Both the position numbers and the translations under genes were made by a program. The notes below the pieces were generated by a model that did no database searches, was not told the origin of the DNA, and was given only the letters and a program-made list of their open reading frames with translations. Below, in pieces: positions 51,329 through 59,458 of a DNA stretch of 64,000 nucleotides (positions within the stretch are counted from its first letter, which is position 1; every line of letters begins with the position of its first letter). This DNA comes from Phil1 sp964487565 (GTDB lineage: Bacteria > Bacillota > Clostridia > Christensenellales > CAG-138), in the NCBI GenBank assembly GCA_964487565.1, contig CAZARN010000003.1, positions 62,001 to 126,000 of the forward strand, read 5' to 3'.

Positions 51329-51421
51329 TGGCGGAGAAGCGGGGATTTGAACCCCGGCGCCGATTACCTCAGCCTACTCCCTTAGCAGGGGAGCCCCTTA
51401 CAGCCACTTGGGTACTTCTCC
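51329..51421 (-). tRNA. tRNA-Ser (GCT)
   Basis: 93 bases with CCA. Acceptor GGAGAAG/CTTCTCC, discriminator G, anticodon loop CTGCTAA (anticodon GCT) and a long class II variable arm, as expected for serine. Confidence 0.94.
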
Positions 51422-51517
51422 GCGCTGTAATGATCTGCGACGGGCGATGTGCGGTCCGTTCGGTAAGCACCGCCCTTTCCGTCAAATAGGATGACAACCG
51501 AACGCTGTCTTCATATT

Positions 51518-51606
51518 TGGCGGAGAGAGAGGGATTCGAACCCCCGGTGCCTTGCGACATCACCGGTTTTCAAGACCGGCTCCATAAACCACTCGGACAT
51601 CTCTCC
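51518..51606 (-). tRNA. tRNA-Ser (TGA)
   Basis: 89 bases with CCA. Acceptor GGAGAGA/TCTCTCC, discriminator G, anticodon loop CTTGAAA (anticodon TGA), long variable arm. Precedes tRNA-Ser(GCT) on the same strand. Confidence 0.94.
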
Positions 51607-51620
51607 TCGTCGGCTTGTGT

Positions 51621-51650
51621 ATTATAGCAAATGCAGCGGCCGGGTGTCAA
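51621..51650 (-). promoter_or_regulatory. Promoter of the tRNA-Ser pair
   Basis: On the minus strand TTGACA (51650-51645), 18 bp, TATAAT (51626-51621): both hexamers are perfect consensus. Confidence 0.85.
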
Positions 51651-51673
51651 GCACATCGGCCAATTCGCGCGCA

Positions 51674-52390
51674 TCAGAGACCGCCGGGAATTTCCCTTGA
51701 AAGCAGGGCGCGCCTCGCCTTCCAATCGGGCATCACGCTTTCTATGAATGCGTAAAAATCTTTCCCGTGACCCGAATAGAGAAGATGGGCAAGCTCGTGC
51801 AGCACGACATATTCAACGCATTCATAAGGGGCGCGCAGAAGATAGCAGCTTATGTTCACGGCGGCCTTTTGTTTGTTGCAGCTTCCCCAGCGGGAGGTAG
51901 TCCTGTGTATGGCAAGCGACGGGTACGGCGCGCCGCGCGCTTCAAGCACGGGATAGTAAAAATCGAGCGCTTTCAGATAAACGGCTTTTGCGCGCTCCCG
52001 CCGCCAGCGGGTGAAAAGCGCGTCCAGCGCCGCTGTGTCATACGGGTCGCGAACCGTGAACACCAGCGCTCCTTCCGCCTCAAAAACGCGCGATTCGTCT
52101 GACGCGATCACCTTCACGGGCGTTTCGGCGCCGAGCAGCCGTATGGAGATTCCGTCCGCTATATGCGCGCACAGGGCGGATCCGGGAAGCGCCGCGGCGG
52201 CGTCAAGCTTTGATACGATCCACTCCTTCCGGGCGTCAACAAAGCGCATTACGCGCTCCGAAGACGTGCGAAGCGGCGCGGACACGCAAACGCGCCCGTC
52301 GGGATATACCCGCAGGCGAAGCGTCTTCATCTTCTTATAGCGTATGTCAAGCTCAAAGGTGCGCCCGAGCGCGGAATATGCATTAATCAT
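51674..52390 (-). CDS. YgjP-type zinc metallopeptidase (DUF45)
   Basis: 238-residue cytoplasmic protein of the YgjP/M48-related family. The zinc motif HELAHLLYSGHGKDFY (HExxH plus a third His after GH) lies near residues 190-206, preceded by RTTSRWGSCNKQKAAVNIS, the family's invariant WGSC segment. Its physiological substrate is unknown. The family start fits ATG 52390, which has no Shine-Dalgarno sequence; an extended -10 box ends 6 bp upstream, so this transcript may be leaderless. Upstream frame extension to 52597 runs through the promoter and is rejected. Confidence 0.88.
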   Translation of the reverse strand: MINAYSALGRTFELDIRYKKMKTLRLRVYPDGRVCVSAPLRTSSERVMRFVDARKEWIVSKLDAAAALPGSALCAHIADGISIRLLGAETPVKVIASDESRVFEAEGALVFTVRDPYDTAALDALFTRWRRERAKAVYLKALDFYYPVLEARGAPYPSLAIHRTTSRWGSCNKQKAAVNISCYLLRAPYECVEYVVLHELAHLLYSGHGKDFYAFIESVMPDWKARRALLSREIPGGL

Positions 52391-52425
52391 ACGCGGATTA
52401 TACCATTGCAGGAATTTTGAAGCAA
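52391..52425 (-). promoter_or_regulatory. Promoter giving a probable leaderless YgjP transcript
   Basis: On the minus strand TTGCTT (52425-52420), 17 bp ending in TGG, TATAAT (52402-52397), then 6 bp to the ATG. Same spacing as the 2338 gene. Confidence 0.55.
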
Positions 52426-52488
52426 CCGGATGCGCTTTCGCGAGAAATATTGTATACTCAACGCATGGAAAATACGGAGGTGCGACGC

Positions 52489-52902
52489 ATGAACACCGTG
52501 CTTGTGATCGACGGTCAGGGCGGAAGGATAGGCTGCCTGATAATCGAGGGTATAAAGGCTGCAGGGGCCGCGGTGCGGCTTTATGCCGTGGGCACAAACA
52601 GCATCGCCACGGCCGCCATGATGAAAGCGGGCGCGGACAGGGGCGCGACCGGAGAAAACGCGGTGATCGTCAACTGCCGCAGCGCGGACGTGATAATCGG
52701 GCCGCTCGGCATCGTGGTTGCCGATGCGCTCATGGGCGAGATATCGCCCGCGATGGCCGCGGCCGTGGGTCGGAGCGCGGCCGAAAAGCTGCTCATACCG
52801 ATAAACATGTGCAACAATGTGGTGGTGGGCGTTGCGGAGCAAAGCGTAAAGGAGCTTGTCGCGCAGGCGGTTGCGGCGGCGCTCAGGGTTTGCGGAGCTT
52901 GA
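52489..52902 (+). CDS. DUF3842 family protein
   Basis: 137-residue protein matching DUF3842 end to end: VLVIDGQGGRIGCLIIEGI (a P-loop-like glycine turn), VGTNSIATAAMMKAGADRGATGENAVIVN and the GEISPAMAAAV segment. It is widespread in Clostridia, and the function is unknown; the fold looks nucleotide-binding. ATG 52489 follows GGAGG; the in-frame starts further upstream lie in the promoter. The promoter of the next gene overlaps its last codons. Confidence 0.87.
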   Translation: MNTVLVIDGQGGRIGCLIIEGIKAAGAAVRLYAVGTNSIATAAMMKAGADRGATGENAVIVNCRSADVIIGPLGIVVADALMGEISPAMAAAVGRSAAEKLLIPINMCNNVVVGVAEQSVKELVAQAVAAALRVCGA

Positions 52903-52927
52903 CATGCCGGGCGGCATACTGTAAAAT
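52899..52927 (+). promoter_or_regulatory. Promoter of the ECF S-component leader
   Basis: TTGACA (52899-52904), 17 bp spacer, TAAAAT (52922-52927); overlaps the end of the DUF3842 gene. Confidence 0.7.
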
Positions 52928-52933
52928 CATCGC

Positions 52934-53059
52934 ATAACGTTTATCACGAAGATAAACAGCTTCTGTTTCTGCATTGAAGATTTCGTGCCACGAAGGCCGA
53001 GTACCGGCGCAGCCGGGACCCCGCTTTTGCGGCATTTTTATTTGCGGAGGTAAAGATTT
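52934..53059 (+). promoter_or_regulatory. Structured leader, candidate riboswitch
   Basis: About 125 bases of leader before the ECF transporter gene. CACGAA (52945-52950) can pair with TTCGTG (52982-52987) around an AAACAG/CTGTTT hairpin. Alternatively TTCGTG can fold back on CACGAA at 52989-52994. Several GCCG/CGGC segments (52997-53032) offer competing stems, and CCGC-TTTT-GCGG followed by CATTTTTATTT looks like a terminator. Mutually exclusive pairing before a vitamin-type transporter gene suggests a riboswitch; I do not recognise the class. Confidence 0.5.
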
Positions 53060-53617
53060 TTGTCAAACACAAAAAAACTCATCTTTGCGGCGATGTGCGT
53101 CGCGCTGGGCGTGGTGCTGCCGATCGCCTTTCACAGCGTACCTCAGGGCGGGATGATATTTCTTCCCATGCACATACCTGTGCTCCTTTGCGGAATGATC
53201 TGCGGCTGGCCGTACGGGCTTGCCTGCGGCGTGCTGACGCCTGTGATCTCGTTTGCAGCCACCGGTATGCCGAATGCGGCAAATCTGCCGGGGATGCTGT
53301 TTGAGCTTGCCGTATACGGCCTTACTTCCGGCCTGTTGATGAAATTCGTGCGCACGGGCCGCATGGCGGCGGACATATATATTTCGCTCGCGTGCGCGAT
53401 GCTTTTGGGCAGACTGACGGCAGGACTTCTCAACGGGCTTATATTCCGCGCGGGTCAGTATTCGCTTGAAATGTGGACAGGCGTTTCCTTCGTCACGGCG
53501 CTGCCGGGCATCGCGATACAGCTTGTGCTGCTTCCGCTTGTGGTGATCGCGCTCGAGCGGGCGAAAGTCGTACCAAAACGGTATCCGCAAAACGCCGTGC
53601 AAACGCAGACGAAGTGA
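53060..53617 (+). CDS. ECF transporter S component
   Basis: 185-residue membrane protein with about six helices. The N-terminal AAMCVALGVVLPIAF and LPMHIPVLLCGMICG motifs and the GMPNAANLPGMLFELAVYGL segment match substrate-binding S components of energy-coupling factor transporters, which bind vitamins or metal ions and dock on a shared EcfAAT module that is not in the window. The substrate cannot be named. Translation begins at TTG 53060 with GGAGG 9 bp upstream. The structured leader suggests control by its own substrate. Confidence 0.82.
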   Translation: MSNTKKLIFAAMCVALGVVLPIAFHSVPQGGMIFLPMHIPVLLCGMICGWPYGLACGVLTPVISFAATGMPNAANLPGMLFELAVYGLTSGLLMKFVRTGRMAADIYISLACAMLLGRLTAGLLNGLIFRAGQYSLEMWTGVSFVTALPGIAIQLVLLPLVVIALERAKVVPKRYPQNAVQTQTK

Positions 53618-53620
53618 CGC

Positions 53621-53643
53621 GGCGGCGCCTCACACGCCGCCTG
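53621..53643 (+). terminator. Hairpin after the ECF gene
   Basis: GGCGGCG and CGCCGCC pair 4 bp after the stop; no T run. Confidence 0.4.
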
Positions 53644-53741
53644 TCGGGTGAACGGCCCGGGCAAGGGCGGGGCGACCCGTGCTCGGCTACCGCCCGCGGA
53701 ATTTCATCCGTCGGCGGCGGATATCGTATTTTGTGATTACA

Positions 53742-53752
53742 TGTGTTATAAT
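53742..53752 (+). promoter_or_regulatory. Extended -10 promoter of the signalling cluster
   Basis: TGTGTTATAAT is a full extended -10 element. No clear -35 hexamer lies upstream. A 140-base leader with several short inverted repeats follows before the 7TM protein. Confidence 0.5.
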
Positions 53753-53897
53753 TCGGTCGGCTTCAAAGCTTTACGGCCTTTGATTCGGCAACGGCCCGTT
53801 GCGCCTTTGGGGTATTGTGCAAACGGCGGATCTGTCTTAAAAACGATGAGCGCGAACATGGGGGTGATGCGCTACGGTAAAACCGAAAGGGCAAACC

Positions 53898-55526
53898 CTG
53901 CGGACGTTAAGCGTCGTCGCGGCGCTGATATTCGTCGCCTGGCTTTTCAGACTGTACGGGAAGATATACACGCCGTATCAGGCGCTCAGCTTCGCCCGCA
54001 CATTCATATATCTCGGCCTTTTTGTCGCGCTTGGCGTCTCTTTCGGACGGCGGATCGTACAGACGCAGGTGCGGCGTTATCTCATCGCCGTTTCCGTGCT
54101 GATGGTGTTCTGGATATCCGTGCGCACAGTCAAATACTTTTTCAATTTCGACCCGGTCGTGGGGCGATACCTTTGGTATCTTTTCTATGTGCCCATGCTG
54201 TTCATCCCGCTGATGATGCTGTTCGTATCCCTGTCTTTGGGTAAAAACGAAAATTTCAGGCTGCGCAGATTGCCTGCGCTGCTCTATCTGCCGACCGCCG
54301 CCCTTCTTCTGCTCGTGCTGACAAACGACCTGCATCAGACGGTGTTCGTCTTTCCGGATGACGCCGCCGTATGGACGGACAAGGATTACGGTTACGGTCC
54401 GCTTTTTTGGGTCTTGTCAGGCTGGGAATACCTTTGTACGCTCAGCGCCATCGGCGTGATCGGGGCCAAAAGCCGCGCGCCGAACAGCCGCCGGTTCATC
54501 TGGCTGCCTTTCGTGCCGGCCTTGCTGCTGCTGTTATACAGCGCGCTTTATATGGCCAATACGCCGTGGATCAGGTTATATATCAGCGATATCGCGGTCA
54601 CGCAGTGCGTGCTTTACGCGGCGACGCTGGAGAGCTGCATAATGTGCGGGCTCATCCAATCGAACTCCGGTTATGACGCCCTGTTCGCCGCATCCTCGAT
54701 CCGCGCGCAGATCGCGGATGAAAATTATCGCGTCCGGTACTCCTCGGAGCCTGCGCCGGACAGGGAAAGCATGGAGCGCGCGGCGTCAAAGGCCGTGCTT
54801 CTTGACAGGGACACGCTGCTCAAAAGCCATTCCATCCGGGGCGGAAGGGTGTTCTGGCGGGAGGACGTCACGGAGCTTGCCGATGTGCTCGAACAGCTTG
54901 AGGAAAACCGCAAGGAGCTTGCGGAGCGCGCATACCTTGATAAAGAAAACTACGAGACCAGGCAGAAGATCAGCAGCCTGCGGGAGAAAAACCGTCTGTA
55001 CGACCTTTTGCAGCGCCGGACCCGCGCGCAGAATGACGTCATATGCACGCTCATTGACGAATACGACGCCTGCGGCGATGCTGAGGGACGCAGAAGGCTC
55101 CTTCAAAAGATATCCGTCGTCGGCGCATATGTGAAACGCAGCGGGAACCTGCTGTTCATCGCCCAGCAGAACACGCGCATACCCGCGCCTGAGCTGACCC
55201 ATGCCGTTGAAGAATCCTTCGGCGCGCTGGAGCTCAGCGGCGTGGAGTGCGGGCTTTTTGCCGACTTCGGGGATGATGCGTTCCTTTCGGCGGACGAAGC
55301 CGCACGCATATACGGCTTCTTCGAAACGGCGATCGAAGCGGCGCTGGACGATCTCAGCTCGGTCATGCTCTATATAATGACCGACAGCGACAAGGCCCGC
55401 GTCAGAATTGAGATGGAAAGCGGCACGGATATGTCCGCGCTTGCGCAAAGCGGCGTCGCCGTTTCCCGCGAGGACGGCATATGGGTGCTTTCGGCATCTG
55501 TTGAGACGGGAGGCGCCGCGCAATGA
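53898..55526 (+). CDS. 7TM sensor protein with degenerate kinase-like C-terminus
   Basis: Seven to eight hydrophobic spans in the first 220 residues match the N-terminal 7TM region of clostridial kinases. A coiled coil (about 290-350, LEQLEENRKELAERAYLDKENYE) follows, then an end that has the length of a histidine-kinase ATPase domain but lacks the N, G1 and G2 box residues, so it is probably catalytically dead. The coding frame, with a hydrophobic first helix SVVAALIFVAWLF, is open from 53868. The only start before 54069 is a CTG at 53898 preceded by AAAGGG; GTG 54069 would cut off the first two helices. A one-base indel near 53874 would restore an ATG start. The stop overlaps the next gene by 4 bp. 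Confidence 0.7.
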   Translation: MRTLSVVAALIFVAWLFRLYGKIYTPYQALSFARTFIYLGLFVALGVSFGRRIVQTQVRRYLIAVSVLMVFWISVRTVKYFFNFDPVVGRYLWYLFYVPMLFIPLMMLFVSLSLGKNENFRLRRLPALLYLPTAALLLLVLTNDLHQTVFVFPDDAAVWTDKDYGYGPLFWVLSGWEYLCTLSAIGVIGAKSRAPNSRRFIWLPFVPALLLLLYSALYMANTPWIRLYISDIAVTQCVLYAATLESCIMCGLIQSNSGYDALFAASSIRAQIADENYRVRYSSEPAPDRESMERAASKAVLLDRDTLLKSHSIRGGRVFWREDVTELADVLEQLEENRKELAERAYLDKENYETRQKISSLREKNRLYDLLQRRTRAQNDVICTLIDEYDACGDAEGRRRLLQKISVVGAYVKRSGNLLFIAQQNTRIPAPELTHAVEESFGALELSGVECGLFADFGDDAFLSADEAARIYGFFETAIEAALDDLSSVMLYIMTDSDKARVRIEMESGTDMSALAQSGVAVSREDGIWVLSASVETGGAAQ

Positions 55527-56812
55527 GAGCGTTCCTCGATTCGTCATACATCTGCCGCTTCGTTTTTCTCGTCACGCTTTTTCTGACGATGCTCGTCGCG
55601 GGGTTCCTGATCTTTCGCACATATGCCTCGCGAAGTGCGCGGCGGACTGTGCCGTTTGACGCGGCATGCTGGCTTGTCATGTTTATACTGATGTGCATGA
55701 GCTGCGGCGAACACATGCACGTTGAGGGCGACGAACCCGTGCGCTTTTTGCCGAACCTTCCAATGGGCGTGCTGTGGGGCGCTTTAGCGGTGATCGGCCT
55801 GTATTTTGCATTGTCGAGCGCAATTTATCTTCATCTGGACAGGAACAGGCTGACGCACGGCTCCATCAAGGAGGCGCTGGACAATATCCCGATCGCCGTC
55901 TGTTATTTTTCATCAACAGGCATGGTGAAGCTGTGCAACAGACAGATGAACACGCTTTATCGCGCCATGACGCAAGGCGATATCCAGACGCGCCGCGATC
56001 TGGGCGATGCGATCGAAAGCAGCGTGAAAACGGGCCGCGTGTCGCGCGTTTCGGGAGAAAGGCCGGTATATCTTTTCCCGTACGGGAAAGCGTGGTATTA
56101 CACCGAAAGGGAGATCACCGCGCAGGGACGCGGCTATACGGAGTCGGTTTTTGCCGACGTGACCGATCTGTATGAAAAAAGACGCGAACTGGAGCGGCAG
56201 TCGGAGGAGCTGCGCGAGCTGTCCCGCAACATAAAACAGCTGTCGGACAGCGTGCTTGAGATGACGCGGGAAAAGGAGATATTGTCCTTCAAGACAAGGC
56301 TTCACGACGAGATGGGCGCGGGGCTTGTGGCCGCCCGTCAAAGCCTTGTCGGCGATCACGGCGCGGAGGATATCGACGCGGCCATCCGTCTGTGGAGAAA
56401 AGCCGTCCGTTTTATCCGCTATGATAACGGGCTGCCGGAAACCGGGGATGATTATGCCGAATTTGCCCGCGACGCCGCCTCCATAGGGGTCGAGGTACTG
56501 CTCACGGGCGCGCTTACCGAGAACAGCGCGGCGCGGGAAGTGTTCCTTATCGCCCTCAGGGAGTGCTTCACGAACGGCGTCCGACATGCGGGCGCGACGA
56601 AGATCTACGCCGTGACGACTGAGGTTGACGGCATGGCGGTGATGACGATCACCAACAACGGCGACGTGCCGAAGGGCGATATTGTACCCGGCGGGGGGAT
56701 CAACAACCTCCGCCGCCATGTGAGCCGATGCGGGGGCATAACGGAGATCCGGTCGCAGCCGGTGTTCGCGCTCACCGTGCGGATACCGGTGGGAAAGGAG
56801 AAAACGATATGA
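55523..56812 (+). CDS. NarL-class sensor histidine kinase
   Basis: 429 residues: helices at about 12-32, 48-63 and 83-103, a PAS-like domain (about 118-215), a coiled coil, a dimerisation/phospho-acceptor helix with His261 in LHDEMGAGLVAARQS (HPK7/HisKA_3 style) and an HATPase domain with N box ALRECFTNGVRHAGA and the Gly box GGGINNLRRHVSRCGG. Key residues are present, so it is probably the active partner of the upstream 7TM protein. It overlaps both neighbours by 4 bp (ATGA), implying coupled translation. Confidence 0.87.
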   Translation: MRAFLDSSYICRFVFLVTLFLTMLVAGFLIFRTYASRSARRTVPFDAACWLVMFILMCMSCGEHMHVEGDEPVRFLPNLPMGVLWGALAVIGLYFALSSAIYLHLDRNRLTHGSIKEALDNIPIAVCYFSSTGMVKLCNRQMNTLYRAMTQGDIQTRRDLGDAIESSVKTGRVSRVSGERPVYLFPYGKAWYYTEREITAQGRGYTESVFADVTDLYEKRRELERQSEELRELSRNIKQLSDSVLEMTREKEILSFKTRLHDEMGAGLVAARQSLVGDHGAEDIDAAIRLWRKAVRFIRYDNGLPETGDDYAEFARDAASIGVEVLLTGALTENSAAREVFLIALRECFTNGVRHAGATKIYAVTTEVDGMAVMTITNNGDVPKGDIVPGGGINNLRRHVSRCGGITEIRSQPVFALTVRIPVGKEKTI

Positions 56813-57447
56813 AACAGGTGCTGATCGTGGAGGATCAGCGGATGCCGAGGGAGAATATGGAACGCGCTCTCTCCGACAGCGGACGCTATGAACTTGTCGC
56901 CTCCATCTCAACGGCGGAGCTTGCCATCGCACAGTGCGCGAGGCGGCATACAGACCTCATCCTGATGGACGTCTGCACGCAGGGATCAAAGGACGGGATC
57001 GACGCGGCGGCGGATATTAAAAAAGCGTATCCCGAAGTCAAGATCATCATAGTGACCTCCATGGTGGAGGAAAGCTATCTGGAGCGTGCAAAGGCCGCAA
57101 AAGCGGACAGCTTCTGGTATAAGGACATATCGCCGGAAAGCCTTATCGACGTGATTGACCGCACCCTTGCGGGCGAGCGGCTTTTCCCGCATGAAACGCC
57201 AATGGTGAAACTCGGCCAGGCCAGCAGCGCCGACCTTACGCCGACGGAGATCCGCGTGCTGCGGCTTGTGTGCAGGGGCATGGAATACAACGAAATCGCA
57301 GAAAAACTCAATATCGGCGTCCGGACGGCCAAATATCACGTTTCAAACATACTCTCCAAGACAGGCTATGCAAACCGCATACGGCTCGCGATCGCCGTGA
57401 CAAGCAAAAGGTTCATCATACCAAAGCTGCCTGAAGAGCAGGAATGA
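56809..57447 (+). CDS. NarL/LuxR-family response regulator
   Basis: 212 residues: receiver 1-120 with Glu8-Asp9, phospho-acceptor Asp54 in LILMDVC and a switch region ending FWYKDIS (the conserved Lys is present), then a LuxR helix-turn-helix at about 145-200 (LTPTEIRVLRLVCRGMEYNEIAEKLNIGVRTAKYHVSNILSKTGY). It overlaps the kinase gene by 4 bp, so these two form a classic pair. GGGAAAGGAG precedes the ATG. Confidence 0.92.
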   Translation: MKQVLIVEDQRMPRENMERALSDSGRYELVASISTAELAIAQCARRHTDLILMDVCTQGSKDGIDAAADIKKAYPEVKIIIVTSMVEESYLERAKAAKADSFWYKDISPESLIDVIDRTLAGERLFPHETPMVKLGQASSADLTPTEIRVLRLVCRGMEYNEIAEKLNIGVRTAKYHVSNILSKTGYANRIRLAIAVTSKRFIIPKLPEEQE

Positions 57448-57474
57448 ACCGAACAGAGCGGACATGATCCGTTT

Positions 57475-57502
57475 CATCCCCGGCGCCTTCGATGCGCGGG
57501 GG
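57475..57502 (+). terminator. Hairpin after the response regulator
   Basis: ATCCCCGGCG and GCGCGGGGGAT can pair around a short loop 28 bp after the stop, followed by AATTTGTC. Confidence 0.45.
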
Positions 57503-57582
57503 ATAATTTGTCTTCAAAAGCAAAACAGCGCGGCAATATAAGAAAAATTGCACTTTCGGACGGGGCGCATATCGGCCGTAAC

Positions 57583-57595
57583 TGATACAGTATCA
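57583..57595. promoter_or_regulatory. Perfect palindrome upstream of the pseudo-receiver gene
   Basis: TGATACAGTATCA is a 13 bp perfect palindrome directly followed by TTGACA (57596). No well-spaced -10 box is seen. It could be an operator for one of the cluster's LuxR-type regulators. Confidence 0.35.
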
Positions 57596-57644
57596 TTGAC
57601 AATAGCAGCAGGATATACATTTCAGCTTGCCGGAGGTAATAAAG

Positions 57645-58028
57645 ATGAAAAGAGTCGTAGTTGACATGCACAACGGCCTTTTTGCGGACGCAATCGCGCA
57701 GGCGCTCCGGGGCTTTTCATCGGATTTCGACGTGGCGACAAGCGACGGGCCGGAAAAAACCGCGGAGCTGTGCGAGCTTACGTCGGCCAATATCCTCATC
57801 ATGGAAGTGACGGCATTTTCACCGTGGGATATGGATGAACGCATGAAAGTCCGCGACGAGGTGAAAAGCCGCGACCCGGCCTGCAAGATCGTGTTTGTGG
57901 TGGATGAGAACAGCGAAAGGGAGCTGGCTGAAAAAGTGCGGCAGGCCAAGAAGGACGCGCTCATCGATCAGTTCGTCTACGGATCGATCTCATCCACTTA
58001 TCTCGCAGCGATCATGGATACGCTGTAA
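57645..58028 (+). CDS. Receiver-like protein with Glu at the phospho-acceptor site
   Basis: 127 residues with the alternating strand/helix pattern of a response-regulator receiver domain and no output domain. At the site where Asp is phosphorylated there is Glu54 (NILIMEVTAF), the first-strand acidic pair is reduced to a single Asp7, and the conserved Lys after strand 5 is absent (DQFVYGS). Glu at this place often mimics the phosphorylated state, so the protein may be a constitutively active adaptor or a decoy. ATG 57645 follows GGAGG. Confidence 0.75.
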   Translation: MKRVVVDMHNGLFADAIAQALRGFSSDFDVATSDGPEKTAELCELTSANILIMEVTAFSPWDMDERMKVRDEVKSRDPACKIVFVVDENSERELAEKVRQAKKDALIDQFVYGSISSTYLAAIMDTL

Positions 58029-58096
58029 ACGAAGCGCAAATCCCGCCGTCGCTGCCGCGGGAGCGCTTGTCACACAGAAGGGAGAAGACGAGAACG

Positions 58097-59458
58097 ATGA
58101 AGAAAAGATTTTTGTGCGCGTTGAGCCTTGTTATGGCGCTTCTATGCGCCGGATGCGGCAAAGCGTCCGAAAAAGCGAAGCCCACGACCGTTACCCTTTG
58201 GCATGTATACGGCGGGCAGGCGGATTCGCCGCTCAACGATCTTATCACGGAGTTCAACGAAACCGTGGGGCTTGACGAAAACATCCGTGTCGAAGTGACG
58301 AGCGTGACAAACACGAACACCATCCACGAGGGCGTGCTTGCCGCAGCGTTCAACGACCCCGGCGCGCTGGAGCTGCCGGATATGTTCGTTTCATATCCAA
58401 AGACGGTGCTGGCAATGCCGGATGAAACGATACTTGTGGACTACTACGATTATTTTTCCGATGAGGAGCTTGCAGGCTTCATCCCCTCATTTTTGGATGA
58501 GGGCGTGGTGGACGGCCGTCTTGCCGTGCTGCCGGTCGCAAAATCCACAGAGATACTTTTCGTCAACAAAACCGCATTCGACCGCTTCTCGGCAGCAACC
58601 GGCGCGAAGCTTTCACAGCTTGAAACCTGGGAGGGACTGTACCGGCTTGCCGAAGACTATTATGCGTGGACGGATTCCCTCACGCCCGATGTGGAAAACG
58701 ACGGCAAGGTGTTCTTTGTCCACGATTATCATTTCGATTATTTTCAGGTGGGCGTGGAATCCCTCGGCGAGGATTTCTTCAACGCGGCGGGCGACGGTCT
58801 TGCCTTCGGCCCCATGTTCAACAAGGTATGGGAGCCATATGCAAGGGCGACGCTTGAGGGCGGCGTGTGGCTGCAAAGCGGCTATGCCACGGAGCCGCTG
58901 CGCACGGGCGACGCCATCGCGTCGGTGGCTTCATCGGCAAGCGTGCTGTATTATTCGGACACCGTAACATATACGAACAAAACGAGCGAACAGGTGGAGA
59001 TCATCTCCATGCCATGCCCGACGTTTGAGGGCGGCAGCAAGCTCGTGATGCAGCGCGGCGCGGGTATCTGTACTGTGAAATCCACGCCTGAGCGCGAAAA
59101 AGCCTGCATCACATTCCTCAAATGGCTGACTGAAGCGAAAAAGAACGTGGAGTTCGTCACGAGCCTCGGCTATATGCCGGTGAAGACTGAAGCGTTTGAT
59201 TATCTGCCGGCCGCCGTTGAAAAGCTGACCGATCCGAAATATATTTCTCTGTATCAGGCGTTCATCAAAACGCAGCAGGAGTATACGTTTTATACCCCGC
59301 CCAAGATAAAAAACTACCTTGACCTTGAAACGCGGTTTGAGGAACAGGTGCGCATCAAGCTGTCCGCAGGACGCTATGCGTATCTTGAACATAAAACGCC
59401 GATCGACGGGCTTGTCGGCAGCACGCTTGAAGAATTCAAGAAGAGTTATATTCGATGA
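58097..59458 (+). CDS. Solute-binding lipoprotein (SBP_bac_1-like)
   Basis: 453-residue extracellular binding protein. Lipobox LLCAGC (Cys19), then an SBP family 1 fold: TVTLWHVYGGQADSPLNDLI, VTSVTN, the PDMFVSYP segment, TEILFVNKTAFDRF and WEGLYRLAEDYYAW. These resemble carbohydrate-binding proteins. No ABC permease or ATPase genes are adjacent; instead its stop overlaps a transmembrane LuxR regulator (ATGA), suggesting it works as a signal-binding partner rather than a transport receptor. ATG 58097 has a GGAGAAG-type site. Confidence 0.85.
   Translation: MKKRFLCALSLVMALLCAGCGKASEKAKPTTVTLWHVYGGQADSPLNDLITEFNETVGLDENIRVEVTSVTNTNTIHEGVLAAAFNDPGALELPDMFVSYPKTVLAMPDETILVDYYDYFSDEELAGFIPSFLDEGVVDGRLAVLPVAKSTEILFVNKTAFDRFSAATGAKLSQLETWEGLYRLAEDYYAWTDSLTPDVENDGKVFFVHDYHFDYFQVGVESLGEDFFNAAGDGLAFGPMFNKVWEPYARATLEGGVWLQSGYATEPLRTGDAIASVASSASVLYYSDTVTYTNKTSEQVEIISMPCPTFEGGSKLVMQRGAGICTVKSTPEREKACITFLKWLTEAKKNVEFVTSLGYMPVKTEAFDYLPAAVEKLTDPKYISLYQAFIKTQQEYTFYTPPKIKNYLDLETRFEEQVRIKLSAGRYAYLEHKTPIDGLVGSTLEEFKKSYIR

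Noticed and set aside
53648..54244. 198-residue plus-strand frame before the 7TM protein
   Set aside because: Its product is Arg/His-rich without domains, while another frame encodes the expected first helices. Its ATG region is noted as the possible original start.
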